Source of the DNA: Candidatus Saganbacteria bacterium
Lineage (GTDB): Bacteria > Margulisbacteria > WOR-1 > O2-12-FULL-45-9 > XYB2-FULL-48-7
NCBI GenBank assembly: GCA_016939335.1
Contig: JAFGHC010000028.1
Span: 1 to 43,548, forward strand
DNA length: 43,548 nt
Direction: 5' to 3'
Both the position numbers and the translations under genes were made by a program. Positions within the stretch are counted from its first letter, which is position 1. Each line of letters opens with the position of its first letter. Of the stretch, positions 7,001-16,621 are shown one piece after another. The notes beneath the pieces are model-generated. The model was not told where the DNA came from, ran no database searches, and was given only the letters and a program-made list of their open reading frames with translations.

Positions 7001-8502
7001 CGATCGAGGACCTGGCGCAGCTGATCTTTGACCTGAAGAACGTCAACCCGCGGGCGCGGATCTCGGTCAAGCTGGTCTCGGAAGTCGGGGTCGGCACCGT
7101 CGCCATGGGGGTGGCCAAGGGGGATGCCGACATGATCCTGATCTCGGGCGGCGACGGCGGGACGGGGGCGTCTCCGCTCAGTTCCATCCGGCACGCCGGG
7201 CTCCCGTGGGAACTCGGCCTGTCCGAAACCCATCAAACTCTGCTCCTGAACGGCCTGCGCGGCCGCGTCCGCCTGCAGACCGACGGCCAGCTCCGGACCG
7301 GACGCGATGTCGCGATCGCGGCGCTGCTCGGCGCCGAGGAATTCGGTTTTGCCACGCCGGCGCTGGTCGTTTCCGGCTGCGTCATGCTCCGCCACTGCCA
7401 CCTCAATAATTGTTCCGTCGGCGTGGCGACCCAGGACGAGGCACTGGTGCAAAGATTCCGGGGCAGGCCGGAATATATCGTCAATTATTTCCGCTTCGTG
7501 GCGCAGGAGCTGCGCGAGACCATGGCGGAGCTCGGCGTGCGCTCGGTCGGCGAACTGGTCGGCCGGACCGATCTGCTGGAAGTTAATGAGGCAACTCTGC
7601 CCTGGAAAGCCAAGGGCTTGGACCTTTCCAGGATTCTCTGGCAGCCGGAAACCAGGCAGCGTGATTCTCTGGTCCCCGGGCGGCCTGAAGTTCTTGACCA
7701 TAAACTGGTCGAGCTTGCCGGACCGGCTCTGGCGGAAGGCAAACCGGTCAAGCGCGAGCTCCCGATAAAAAACTCCGACCGCGCGACCGGCGCTCTGTTG
7801 AGCGGCGAATTGGTCAGGCGCCGCGGCGAAGCCGGGCTGCCGGACGGCACCGTTCATTTCAAGTTCAAAGGGGTGGCGGGACAGAGCTTCGGCGCCTGGC
7901 TGGCGCCGGGGATCACGCTGGAGCTCGAGGGGATGACCAACGATTATGTCGGCAAGGGGCTCTCCGGCGGCAGGATCATAATTTACAACCGGCAAGAGAA
8001 CGGCATCATCATCGGCAACACTACCTTTTACGGCGCGATCGCGGGCGAAGCGTACATCCGCGGCGCGGCGGGCGAGCGCTTCTGCATCCGCAATTCCGGG
8101 CTGAACGCGGTGGTCGAGGGGGTGGGGGACCACGGCTGTGAATATATGACCGGCGGGCGGGTCGTGATTCTGGGCCGGACCGGCCGGAACTTTGCCGCCG
8201 GGATGTCGGGCGGGATCGCTTACATCTACGACCGGGAGGGCGATTTTGCCGACCGGTGCAATTTAAACATGGTCGAGCTGGAAACTTTGAAGCACGATGA
8301 CATTAAAGTGGTCAAGACACTGCTGGAGAACCATTTTAAATACACCCGCAGCCCGCTCGCCCGGCTGATTTTGGACGATTTTACCAAAGAGAAACGGCGC
8401 TTTATCAAGGTCATGCCGCTCGAATACAAACGGGTCCTGGCGGAATACAAGTTGACCGAGGCGGAAGCGGCTGAAGAGCTGCTGGAGGTTTCCGATGGGT
8501 AA
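4093..8502 (+). CDS. gltB: Glutamate synthase large (alpha) subunit
   Basis: The 1469-aa enzyme transfers the amide nitrogen of glutamine to 2-oxoglutarate. Order of domains: class II glutaminase (Cys23 in HDSCGVGF becomes N-terminal after removal of a short propeptide; to about residue 400), central domain, FMN-binding TIM barrel (about 800-1200) with the 3Fe-4S cysteines in CVMLRHCHLNNCSVGVATQ, and the C-terminal Gly-rich beta-helix. ATG 4093 is preceded by AAGGTG, which is itself part of a repeat array. Residues about 567-582 (5790-5836) are an in-frame palindromic insertion in the central domain, which may form an extra surface loop. The gene overlaps gltD by 8 bases. With GltD it would use NAD(P)H. 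Confidence 0.97.
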   Translation: MWRNEEAKQRTGLYDPRFEHDSCGVGFVVNIKGVKSHAIVRQGLAVLERLAHRGAVGADPETGDGAGILIQLPHELFKVSRPGAYGAGLVFLPRNKRLRGICKEVFARIIEQEGQVLLGWRSVPVDDSEIGATAKATQPVMEQVLIGKGKAVNTRLDLERKLYRIRREVEKEIQAAGFYITNLSTRTIAYKGLLMPRQLGNYFLDLKDPELKSAIALVHSRYSTNTFPAWDLAQPFRFLAHNGEINTLRGNINWMRARGIDVIRPGGSDSACLDNVFELLTLSGRSLPHAMMMLIPGAWEQNKMMSKEVRDFYKYHACFMEPWDGPAAIAFTDGKHVGAVLDRNGLRPARYLVTKDGTVVMASEVGVLELAPEAIERAGRLEPGKMLYIDTEAGRIVEDEEIKEEIYSRRFYGQWLKENLVELDDLHRVGAADEEGLNVKQLLKAFGYTREDLKAVIRPMAEKGKEPVGSMGNDTPPAVLAVRPQLLYNYFKQLFAQVTNPAIDPIREELVMSLESYVGPQQDILKETPEHCHKLRVKEPILANEELERIRQIRKNGFRTKTVSLLFPTPACRQARLKRGELTKALDRVCAEAEQAIGEGYSFIVLSDRGVSETQPALPLLLAVGAVHHHLVRKALRTKAGLIVESGEPREVHHFALLFGYGAELINPYLAYRAVGLLCEQGELVLDAVTAVNNYRHAVNKGIMKVLSKMGISTLNSYRGAQIFEALGIGEAVVGQCFEGTPSRIGGIGFAEIETETLLRHRQAFGPDELLESGGIYQWRRDGEPHLWRPETISALQDAARNNDYRRYKEFAALVNDQSGAPITLRSLLKFKPGSPIPLDEVEPLENILKRFAAGAMSFGSISGAAHETIARAMNLIGGKSNTGEGGEDPARFKDDRRSAIKQIASGRFGVTANYLVNADEIQIKIAQGAKPGEGGQLPGHKVSGIIAKTRYTTPGVTLISPPPHHDIYSIEDLAQLIFDLKNVNPRARISVKLVSEVGVGTVAMGVAKGDADMILISGGDGGTGASPLSSIRHAGLPWELGLSETHQTLLLNGLRGRVRLQTDGQLRTGRDVAIAALLGAEEFGFATPALVVSGCVMLRHCHLNNCSVGVATQDEALVQRFRGRPEYIVNYFRFVAQELRETMAELGVRSVGELVGRTDLLEVNEATLPWKAKGLDLSRILWQPETRQRDSLVPGRPEVLDHKLVELAGPALAEGKPVKRELPIKNSDRATGALLSGELVRRRGEAGLPDGTVHFKFKGVAGQSFGAWLAPGITLELEGMTNDYVGKGLSGGRIIIYNRQENGIIIGNTTFYGAIAGEAYIRGAAGERFCIRNSGLNAVVEGVGDHGCEYMTGGRVVILGRTGRNFAAGMSGGIAYIYDREGDFADRCNLNMVELETLKHDDIKVVKTLLENHFKYTRSPLARLILDDFTKEKRRFIKVMPLEYKRVLAEYKLTEAEAAEELLEVSDG
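5790..5836 (+). repeat. Nested palindromic repeat in frame inside gltB
   Basis: Outer arms ATTCCCC and GGGGAAT enclose the perfect 16-bp palindrome TGCCTGCCGGCAGGCA (5802-5817), followed by CTTAAGCGCGGGG. The outer part looks like a CCCC...CTTAAG...GGGG hairpin of the family at 26500-26525 whose left arm was interrupted by the inner palindrome. It is translated as FPTPACRQARLKRGEL without breaking the frame. Confidence 0.75.
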
Positions 8503-9847
8503 GCCGCGCGGCTTTCTGGAAGTTAAAAGAAAAGAGACCGAATACCGCCCTGTCTGTGAGCGGGTGCAGGACTACGCGGAGGTCGTTCGGCCGCGGCCGG
8601 ACGATGTCTCACGCGCGCAGGCCTCACGCTGCATGGATTGCGGAACACCTTTTTGCCACTGGGGCTGCCCGCTCGGCAATTACATTCCCGAATGGAATGA
8701 TCTGATGTTCAACGGGCAGTGGGGGCGCGCGTTTGCGCTGCTGAACGCGACCAATGAACTGCCGGAAGTGACCGGCCGGATCTGCCCGGCCCCGTGCGAA
8801 TTCGCCTGTGTGCTGGGGATCAATGATGACGCGGTGACCATCCGCGACAACGAACTGGCGATCGTCGAGCAGGCTTTTGAGAATGGTTTGGTCAGGCCGC
8901 AGCCGCCCGCGGTCCGCACCGGCAAGCGGGTGGCGGTGGTCGGTTCCGGGCCGGCGGGGCTGGCCTGTGCCGCGCGGCTGAACAGGTTTGGCCATGCGGT
9001 CACGGTCTTTGAGCGCGACGATAAAGTCGGGGGGCTTATGCGCTACGGCATCCCCGATTTCAAGCTTGAAAAACGCGTGCTTGACCGCCGCCTCGCGCTC
9101 TGGCAGAAAGAGGGGATCGAGTTCAAAACCGGCGTCACCGCCGGAGCTAAAGAGCTCAAGGGTTTTGACGCGGCGGTGCTGGCCGGCGGTTCGCGCGTGC
9201 CGCGCGACCTCAAAATACCGGGCCGGGAACTGGCCGGCGTCCATTTTGCCCTCGATTATTTGGTCCGCGCCAACCGCGGTGAGCGTGAGGAGGCCCGGGG
9301 GAAAAAAGTGGCGGTCATCGGCGGCGGCGACACCGGCGCTGACTGCGTCGGGACGGCGAACCGGCAGGGAGCGGCGTCCGTGGTCCAGATCGAACTGCTC
9401 CCCAGGCCGCCGCAAGCCAGGCCTCCGGACCAACCCTGGCCGAGCTATCCGATGATCCTGAAAACCTCGACCAGCCACGGGGAAGGGTGCGAACGGCTCT
9501 GGTCGGTTTCCACGAAGGAAGTCAAAAGTCAAAAGTCAAAAGTCAAAAGTTTAGCCTGCGTTAAGGTTGACAATAAGTTGAAGGAAATCCCTGGAACGGA
9601 ATTCGAGATCGAAGCGGACCTGGTGGTCCTGGCGCTCGGTTTCCTGCGTCCCGAACCGGTCAGCGGGCTGGCGCTGGAACTCGACCAGCGCGGCAACGTC
9701 AAGACCGGCGGGAATTATCAAACTTCGCTCCCGGGGATCTTTGCGGCCGGCGACATGCGGCGCGGTCAGTCGCTGGTGGTCTGGGCGGTCCATGAGGGGA
9801 GGGAGGCGGCCGGGGCGGTCGAGCGGTACCTGAAGGAGGAACAATGA
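8495..9847 (+). CDS. gltD: Glutamate synthase small (beta) subunit
   Basis: The 450-aa flavoprotein feeds NAD(P)H electrons through Fe-S clusters to GltB. The N-terminal 4Fe-4S cysteines are visible in CMDCGTPFCHWGCPL and ICPAPCEFACVL. The FAD site is VVGSGPAGLACA and the NAD(P) site VIGGGDTGADCVG, followed by a C-terminal FAD contact GIFAAGDMRRGQSLVVWA. The start overlaps gltB by 8 bases and the end overlaps carA in an ATGA, indicating translational coupling. A 31-base tandem repeat (9520-9550) inserts a Lys/Ser-rich EVKSQKSKVKS stretch in a loop of the nucleotide-binding half. Confidence 0.96.
   Translation: MGKPRGFLEVKRKETEYRPVCERVQDYAEVVRPRPDDVSRAQASRCMDCGTPFCHWGCPLGNYIPEWNDLMFNGQWGRAFALLNATNELPEVTGRICPAPCEFACVLGINDDAVTIRDNELAIVEQAFENGLVRPQPPAVRTGKRVAVVGSGPAGLACAARLNRFGHAVTVFERDDKVGGLMRYGIPDFKLEKRVLDRRLALWQKEGIEFKTGVTAGAKELKGFDAAVLAGGSRVPRDLKIPGRELAGVHFALDYLVRANRGEREEARGKKVAVIGGGDTGADCVGTANRQGAASVVQIELLPRPPQARPPDQPWPSYPMILKTSTSHGEGCERLWSVSTKEVKSQKSKVKSLACVKVDNKLKEIPGTEFEIEADLVVLALGFLRPEPVSGLALELDQRGNVKTGGNYQTSLPGIFAAGDMRRGQSLVVWAVHEGREAAGAVERYLKEEQ
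9520..9550 (+). repeat. Tandem 8-bp repeat in frame inside gltD
   Basis: AGTCAAAA is repeated 3.9 times over 31 bases. The same 31-base tract with one mismatch lies in hisS at 35480-35510, in another reading frame. All three sense frames of the unit are stop-free and give KSQKSKV-type peptides. Confidence 0.9.
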
Positions 9848-10912
9848 AAGCAATCCTGGCCCTGGAGGACGGCACGATATTCGAGGGGAGATCGTTCGGC
9901 GCCGCGGGGGAGAAGACCGGCGAGGTCGTGTTCAATACCTCCATGACCGGTTATCAGGAGGTCCTGACCGATCCTTCGTATGCGGGGCAGATCGTGGCCA
10001 TGACCTACCCGTTGATCGGCAACTACGGGATCAACCCGGATGATTTTGAGTCGGCAAAGCCCCACCTTTCCGGCTTTGCCGTCCGCGAAGCCAGCCGGAC
10101 CGTCAGCAACTGGCGGGCCGGGATGAGCCTGGGTGATTTTCTCAAAAAACAGAGGATCATCGGCATTGAAGGGATCGATACGCGGGCCTTGGCCCTGCAC
10201 ATCCGTTCCGCCGGGGCGATGAAAGGGATAATCTCGACTAAAGACCTTGATAAAGAAAGTTTGATAAAAAAAGCCAAAGCTTCCCCGGGCCTGGTCGGGC
10301 GCGACCTGGTCAAAAAAGTCACCTGCCAAAAAACTTATGAGTGGAACCGGCAGGGGAAGTACAGGGTCGTCCTGCTTGACTGCGGAGCCAAATACAATAT
10401 CATGCGCGAGCTGGCGGCCAGGGACTGCCGGGTTTGGGTTGTCCCCGCCCGGACCACGGCGAAAGAGATACTGGCCCTGAAACCTGACGGCGTGGTGCTC
10501 TCCAACGGGCCGGGAGACCCGGCGGCGGTAACTTACGTGGTGGAGACGGTCCGGCAGCTCATCGGCAAAGTGCCGCTGTTCGGTATTTGCCTGGGCCATC
10601 AGATGCTGGGGCTGGCGCTGGGCGGCGAAACGTTCAAATTGAAGTTCGGCCACCGCGGCGCCAACCATCCGGTCATGGACCTGCGCACCCGCAAAGTCGA
10701 GATCACCACCCAGAACCACGGCTTTTGCGTCGAGCTGGGCGCTCTCGACCAGCAGCAGGTCGAATTGACCCATCTTAACTTGAACGACGGGACGCTGGAG
10801 GGATTGCGGCACAAAAAATATCCGGCGTTTTCCGTTCAGTACCATCCCGAAGCGTCCGCCGGGCCGCATGACAGCAAATACCTGTTCGCCGAATTCATCA
10901 GGGAGATGGCCA

Positions 10913-10929
<17 letters not shown>
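9844..10929 (+). CDS. carA: Carbamoyl-phosphate synthase small (glutaminase) subunit
   Basis: The 361-aa subunit releases ammonia from glutamine for carbamoyl phosphate synthesis (arginine and pyrimidines). The N-terminal CarA domain shows [20 protein letters not shown]. The class I amidotransferase domain has the nucleophile Cys249 in [10 protein letters not shown] and the His/Glu pair in [13 protein letters not shown]. Length is normal. It overlaps gltD (ATGA) and shares 17 bases with carB, so it is translated as part of the GOGAT operon, tying glutamine production to its use. Confidence 0.96.
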
Positions 10930-12547
<1,618 letters not shown>

Positions 12548-12561
12548 TTTTGGCTTTCTGT

Positions 12562-12567
12562 TATAAT
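12562..12567 (+). promoter_or_regulatory. Promoter -10 box upstream of nfnA
   Basis: TATAAT lies 11 bases before the ATG at 12579. No convincing -35 box or Shine-Dalgarno is seen, so the transcript would be nearly leaderless. Confidence 0.55.
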
Positions 12568-12578
12568 GATTTTACGCA

Positions 12579-13430
12579 ATGAACAAAATATTGCATAAAG
12601 AAAAGCTTAATGACAGCGTCTCCCGGATCACGGTCGAGGCGCCGCACATCGCCCGGGCCGCCAAGCCGGGCCAGTTCGTCGTCATCATTCCCAGAGAGAA
12701 CGCCGAGCGGATCCCGCTCACCATTGCCGGCACCGATGCCGATAACGGGACGGTCGCGATCATCTTCCAGATCGTCGGCGCGACGACCAAGATCCTCGAT
12801 TCGCTCAAAGAGGGAGAAGAAGTCGCTCATCTTCTGGGCCCGCTCGGGACGCCGTCGCACATCGAGAAGTTCGGCACGGTGGCAGTGATTGGCGGCGGCG
12901 TGGGGATCGCCGAGATCTATCCGGCGGTGAAAGCGCTGAAAGCGGTTGGCAATGAAGTGATTACGATTATCGGCGCGAGGAACAAGGACCTTTTAATATA
13001 TGAGACGGAACTCAGGGCGCAAAGCACGGAACTCAGGGTGACGACCGATGACGGCTCGGCCGGCCGTAAAGGTTTTGTCTCTGATGAATTAAAAGATTTG
13101 ATAGCTTCAGGCAAGAAGATCGATCTGGTGGTAGCTGTCGGCCCGGTGCCGATGATGAGGGTTTGCTGCGACATTACCAGGGAGCACAGGATCAAGACGG
13201 TCGTTTCCCTCAACCCGCTGATGCTTGACGCCACCGGCATGTGCGGCATCTGCCGCGTCACCGTGGCCGGCCAGACGAAATTCGCCTGCGTCGACGGCCC
13301 GGAATTCGACGGGCACCAGGTCGATTTTGCCGAACTGACGGCGCGGCTCGGCTCCTACAAGGACGTTGAAAAAAAAGCTTACGATCATGTGTGCAGGCTT
13401 CTGGGGAGTCGGGGGCAGGGAGCAGCGTGA
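12579..13430 (+). CDS. nfnA: NfnA/SudB-like FAD and 2Fe-2S subunit (NADH-dependent ferredoxin:NADP+ oxidoreductase)
   Basis: The 283-aa flavoprotein resembles the small subunit of electron-bifurcating NfnAB and the PyrK/SudB family. An N-terminal ferredoxin-reductase barrel binds FAD (RIPLTIAG). A nucleotide domain follows (GGGVGIAEIYPAVKAL). The C-terminal 2Fe-2S segment LDATGMCGICR plus KFACVDGP offers three Cys and the Asp known as a ligand in NfnA. It overlaps the start of nfnB by one base. Two ACGGAACTCAGGG repeats (13005-13038) add ETELRAQSTELRVT. PyrK is an alternative, but the GltD-like partner favours Nfn or Sud. Confidence 0.85.
   Translation: MNKILHKEKLNDSVSRITVEAPHIARAAKPGQFVVIIPRENAERIPLTIAGTDADNGTVAIIFQIVGATTKILDSLKEGEEVAHLLGPLGTPSHIEKFGTVAVIGGGVGIAEIYPAVKALKAVGNEVITIIGARNKDLLIYETELRAQSTELRVTTDDGSAGRKGFVSDELKDLIASGKKIDLVVAVGPVPMMRVCCDITREHRIKTVVSLNPLMLDATGMCGICRVTVAGQTKFACVDGPEFDGHQVDFAELTARLGSYKDVEKKAYDHVCRLLGSRGQGAA
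13005..13038 (+). repeat. Direct repeat inside nfnA
   Basis: ACGGAACTCAGGG occurs at 13005-13017 and 13026-13038, separated by CGCAAAGC. It is in frame and encodes TELRAQSTELR at the site where a loop would be expected. Confidence 0.65.
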
Positions 13431-14857
13431 TGGCGGAGAAAAAGCAGCGTTTACACATGAAAGAGCGGTCGGTCGCGGAGCGGACCCGCGATTTTCAGGA
13501 AGTGCCGCTCGGTTACACGCCGGAAGAGGCGATAGCAGAAGCCAAGCGCTGTATCAATTGCCAGAACCCGCTCTGTGTCAAAGGCTGCCCGGTCGAGGTC
13601 AAGATCCCCGAGTTCATTGAACTTGTCGCCGAAGGCAAGTTTGACGAAGCGGCCAAAAAGATCAAGGAGACGAACGCCCTGCCGGCGATTTGCGGCCGCG
13701 TTTGCCCGCAGGAAGAGCAATGCGAGCTGAAGTGCATTCTCGGCGTCAAAGGCGAGCCGGTGGCCGTCGGTACGCTCGAGAGATTTGTGGCGGACTGGGA
13801 GAGGGAACACATTCAACTTCAAACATCCAACATCCAACTTCCAAACAATAAACAAATACCAAATAGTAGATCACAAAAGATCGCGGTGGTGGGGTCGGGG
13901 CCGGCGGGGCTGACGTGCGCCGGCGACCTGGCGCGGCTCGGCTATCAGGTCACGATCTTTGAGTCGCTGCACGTCACCGGCGGCGTTTTAACGTACGGTA
14001 TCCCGGAGTTCCGCCTGCCGAAAAAGATCGTCGAGCTGGAAGTCGAATACGTCAAATCGCTCGGCGCCGCGGTCAGGACCGATATGCTGATCGGCAACGT
14101 CTACACGGTCGCAGAGCTGTTGAAAGAATATCAGGCGGTCTTTATCGGTTCCGGCGCCGGTCTGCCGAAGTTCATGGGGATACCGGGCGAGAACCTCGAC
14201 GGCGTCTATTCCGCCAATGAGTATCTTTTCCGCGTCAACATGATGAAGGCCTGGAAGTTCCCGGACAGCTTAACGCCGGTCAAGATCGGCAAAAAAGTCG
14301 CCGTTGTCGGCGGCGGCAACGTGGCGATGGACTCGGCCCGCGTTTCTTTGCGCCTGGGCGCCGAAGCAGTGACCATCCTTTACCGCCGGACGCAGGAGGA
14401 GATGCCGGCCCGCGCCGAAGAGATCAAGCGGGCGGTGGAGGAGGGCGTCGTCTTCAAGCTCCTGACCTTGCCGGTCGAATACCATGCCAATAGAGAAGGG
14501 TGGGTGGCCGAAGCGGAATGCCGGCGGATGAAACTGGGCGAACCCGACGCTTCGGGCCGGCGCCGCCCGGTCGAGGTCCCCAATTCTGCCTTCCGCCTGC
14601 CGGTCGATACGGTCATCGTCGCGATCGGCAATTCGCCCAACCCGCTCATCCCGCTCCGCACCCCGCAGCTCAAGACCGAAAAATGGGGCGGGGTGATCGT
14701 CACACCGGAAGGCCTGACCTCGCTGCCGGGCGTTTACGCCGGCGGCGACATCGCGCGCGGCGCGGCCACGGTCATCTCGGCGATGGGCGACGGCAAACGG
14801 GCCGCTAGAGCGATTGACAACCTTTTGCGCAAATCACAAATTACAAACCACAAATAA
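13430..14857 (+). CDS. nfnB: NfnB/SudA-like (GltD-type) NADPH-binding subunit
   Basis: The 475-aa GltD homologue is the likely large subunit of the NfnAB transhydrogenase, which couples NADH and reduced ferredoxin to NADPH formation. Fe-S cysteines occur in CINCQNPLCVKGCPV and ICGRVCPQEEQCELKCILG. The FAD site is VVGSGPAGLTCAGDL and the NADP site VVGGGNVAMDSARVSLRLG. ATG 13430 overlaps the nfnA stop (TGATG). A stretch of about 20 residues (127-148, Gln/Asn/Ser-rich) is an in-frame repeat between the Fe-S and FAD domains. NADPH from this complex could feed GltBD upstream. Homotetrameric archaeal-type glutamate synthase is a less likely alternative. Confidence 0.85.
   Translation: MAEKKQRLHMKERSVAERTRDFQEVPLGYTPEEAIAEAKRCINCQNPLCVKGCPVEVKIPEFIELVAEGKFDEAAKKIKETNALPAICGRVCPQEEQCELKCILGVKGEPVAVGTLERFVADWEREHIQLQTSNIQLPNNKQIPNSRSQKIAVVGSGPAGLTCAGDLARLGYQVTIFESLHVTGGVLTYGIPEFRLPKKIVELEVEYVKSLGAAVRTDMLIGNVYTVAELLKEYQAVFIGSGAGLPKFMGIPGENLDGVYSANEYLFRVNMMKAWKFPDSLTPVKIGKKVAVVGGGNVAMDSARVSLRLGAEAVTILYRRTQEEMPARAEEIKRAVEEGVVFKLLTLPVEYHANREGWVAEAECRRMKLGEPDASGRRRPVEVPNSAFRLPVDTVIVAIGNSPNPLIPLRTPQLKTEKWGGVIVTPEGLTSLPGVYAGGDIARGAATVISAMGDGKRAARAIDNLLRKSQITNHK
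13808..13874 (+). repeat. AT-rich repeat in frame inside nfnB
   Basis: This 67-base low-complexity tract of CAAACATCCAACATCC type encodes HIQLQTSNIQLPNNKQIPNS. It contrasts sharply with the GC-rich flanks and resembles the tract in the glycosyltransferase gene at 39180-39310. Confidence 0.7.
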
Positions 14858-14995
14858 CAAACAATATTCAAATTACAAGCCTCAATCATCAAAACTGGCC
14901 ACGCTTTTTAAGTCATTGTAATTTGGTAAATTGTAATTTTTTTGTTATTTGATGCTTGCGATTTGTTATTTATTGCGTCTTTCCTTTCAGCCCCC
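14825..14995 (+). repeat. AT-rich imperfect hairpin repeat between nfnB and nadE
   Basis: The left part holds ACAAATTACAAACCACAAAT and AACAAACAAT motifs, overlapping the last codons of nfnB. The right part holds the complementary ATTGTAATTT and TTGTTATTTGATGCTTG motifs. The same family recurs at 43390-43548. It may end the nfnAB transcript. Confidence 0.65.
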
Positions 14996-15002
14996 CAGAG
15001 TG

Positions 15003-15008
15003 TATAAT
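15003..15008 (+). promoter_or_regulatory. Promoter -10 box of nadE (leaderless type)
   Basis: TATAAT ends 7 bases before the ATG at 15016 and there is no Shine-Dalgarno. Transcription would start at or next to the start codon. Confidence 0.6.
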
Positions 15009-15015
15009 TTTGCCC

Positions 15016-16608
15016 ATGAAAATCGGCTTGGGCCAGATCAATCCGACCGTCGGTGATCTGGCGGGCAACAGCGCCAGAATAATTGACCTGATCGATGAAG
15101 CGCGGCACGAAAAAGCCGATCTGGTCGTCTTCCCCGAGCTATGCCTCACCGGTTATCCCCCCGAAGACCTGCTGCTCAAACCCAAGTTTATCGCTGACAA
15201 CCAGTCTGCTCTGGAGCAGGTTGCCCGGGCGGCGCGCGGCCTGGCCGTTTTTCTCGGCTTTGTCCATCAGGATAAAGGCGCCCTGTACAACGCCGCGGCT
15301 TTTATCGATGACGGCGTGATCAAAGAGATTTATCACAAAATGCACCTGCCCAACTACGGGGTTTTCGACGAAAAACGCTATTTCCGGGAAGGGAATAAAA
15401 GCTCGGTCGTCGATTGCCGCGGCCAGAAGATCGGCCTCGGCATTTGCGAGGACATCTGGGCGGAGAAAGGCCCTTACGAAGAAGAGGTCGGGCTGGGAGC
15501 CGATGTTATTTTGAACATTAACGCTTCCCCTTATCATCTCGGCAAGGTCCGGGAGCGGGAAGCGCTGCTCAAACAGCGGGCGGAAAAATACCAGGCAGCT
15601 TTCGTTTATGTCAATCTGGTCGGCGGGCAGGACGAGCTGGTCTTTGACGGCGGCAGCATGGTCTGCGACCCGCGCGGCCGGCTGATCGCCGCCTGCGACC
15701 AGTTCCGGGAGGAACTGCTCTTTGTCGACCTGGAGCGCGACCGCTTGGAGAACTGGCGCTGGCTGGAGGCGGAAGAGGAAATTTACCGGGCGCTCCTCAC
15801 CGGCCTGCGCGATTACGTGCTGAAGAACGGCTTTGGCCAGGTCCTGCTCGGCCTTTCCGGCGGGATCGACTCGGCGCTGACGCTGGCGCTGGCCGCCGAG
15901 GCGCTGGGCAAGGAGCGGGTGCACGCCGTCTTTATGCCGTCGCAGTACACCGCGGAACAAAGTTACCGGGACGCCAGGGCCGTTGCCGCGAACCTGGGCG
16001 TGGAACTGGCGGAGATACCGATCAAGGAGGTTTTTGCCGGTTACCTCAACGTCCTGCAGCCGAATTTTATGGGCCGTCCGGCCGATCTGACCGAAGAAAA
16101 CCTGCAAGCCCGCATCCGCGGCAACTATCTGATGGCCCTGTCCAACAAGTTCGGCTGGCTGGTGCTGGCCACCGGCAACAAATCGGAGATGTCGACCGGC
16201 TACTGCACGCTTTACGGCGACATGGCCGGCGGCTTTGCCGTTCTCAAAGATGTGCCGAAGACCCTGGTCTACCAACTGGCCAACTGGCTCAATAAAAAGC
16301 GGCCGGTCATCCCCGAAGCGATCATCAAGCGGGCGCCGACCGCCGAGCTCAAGCCGGGCCAGACCGACCAGGACGTTCTTCCCCCTTACGAAGTGCTTGA
16401 CCCGATCATGCAGGCTTACGTTGAGGAAAACAAGAGCGCGGCGGAGATCGCGGCCCTCGGTTTTGACGCGCCGACCGTGGCGCGGGTCGTGGCGCTGATC
16501 GACCGCTCGGAGTACAAGCGGCGCCAGGCGCCGCCCGGCCCGCGCCTCACGCCGCGGGCGTTCGGCAAGGACTGGCGGCTGCCGATCACCAATCATTATA
16601 AGGAATAA
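15016..16608 (+). CDS. nadE: Glutamine-dependent NAD+ synthetase
   Basis: The 530-aa two-domain enzyme converts deamido-NAD to NAD+ with glutamine and ATP. The N-terminal nitrilase-fold glutaminase has the triad Glu41 (FPELCL), Lys108 (HKMHLPNYG) and Cys144 (GICEDIW). The C-terminal synthetase domain has the P-loop LGLSGGIDSALT and the conserved ATGNKSEMSTGYCTLYGD. ATG 15016 fits the family N-terminus (MKIGLGQINPTVGDL) and is preceded by a TATAAT box, not a ribosome site. It extends the run of glutamine-using genes in this block. Confidence 0.96.
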   Translation: MKIGLGQINPTVGDLAGNSARIIDLIDEARHEKADLVVFPELCLTGYPPEDLLLKPKFIADNQSALEQVARAARGLAVFLGFVHQDKGALYNAAAFIDDGVIKEIYHKMHLPNYGVFDEKRYFREGNKSSVVDCRGQKIGLGICEDIWAEKGPYEEEVGLGADVILNINASPYHLGKVREREALLKQRAEKYQAAFVYVNLVGGQDELVFDGGSMVCDPRGRLIAACDQFREELLFVDLERDRLENWRWLEAEEEIYRALLTGLRDYVLKNGFGQVLLGLSGGIDSALTLALAAEALGKERVHAVFMPSQYTAEQSYRDARAVAANLGVELAEIPIKEVFAGYLNVLQPNFMGRPADLTEENLQARIRGNYLMALSNKFGWLVLATGNKSEMSTGYCTLYGDMAGGFAVLKDVPKTLVYQLANWLNKKRPVIPEAIIKRAPTAELKPGQTDQDVLPPYEVLDPIMQAYVEENKSAAEIAALGFDAPTVARVVALIDRSEYKRRQAPPGPRLTPRAFGKDWRLPITNHYKE

Positions 16609-16621
16609 GGGGCAAGATTAA

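Noticed and set aside
3934-8133. Long minus-strand open frames opposite gltB (585 and 761 aa)
   Set aside because: They lie antisense to a clear glutamate synthase gene, have Arg/Pro/Asp-rich compositions typical of antisense frames in GC-rich genes, and show no motif.
9520-9550. CRISPR-like or slippage assembly error at the tandem repeat
   Set aside because: The repeat is a pure 8-bp tandem with no spacers, and a near-identical tract in hisS keeps the frame, so it looks genuine.
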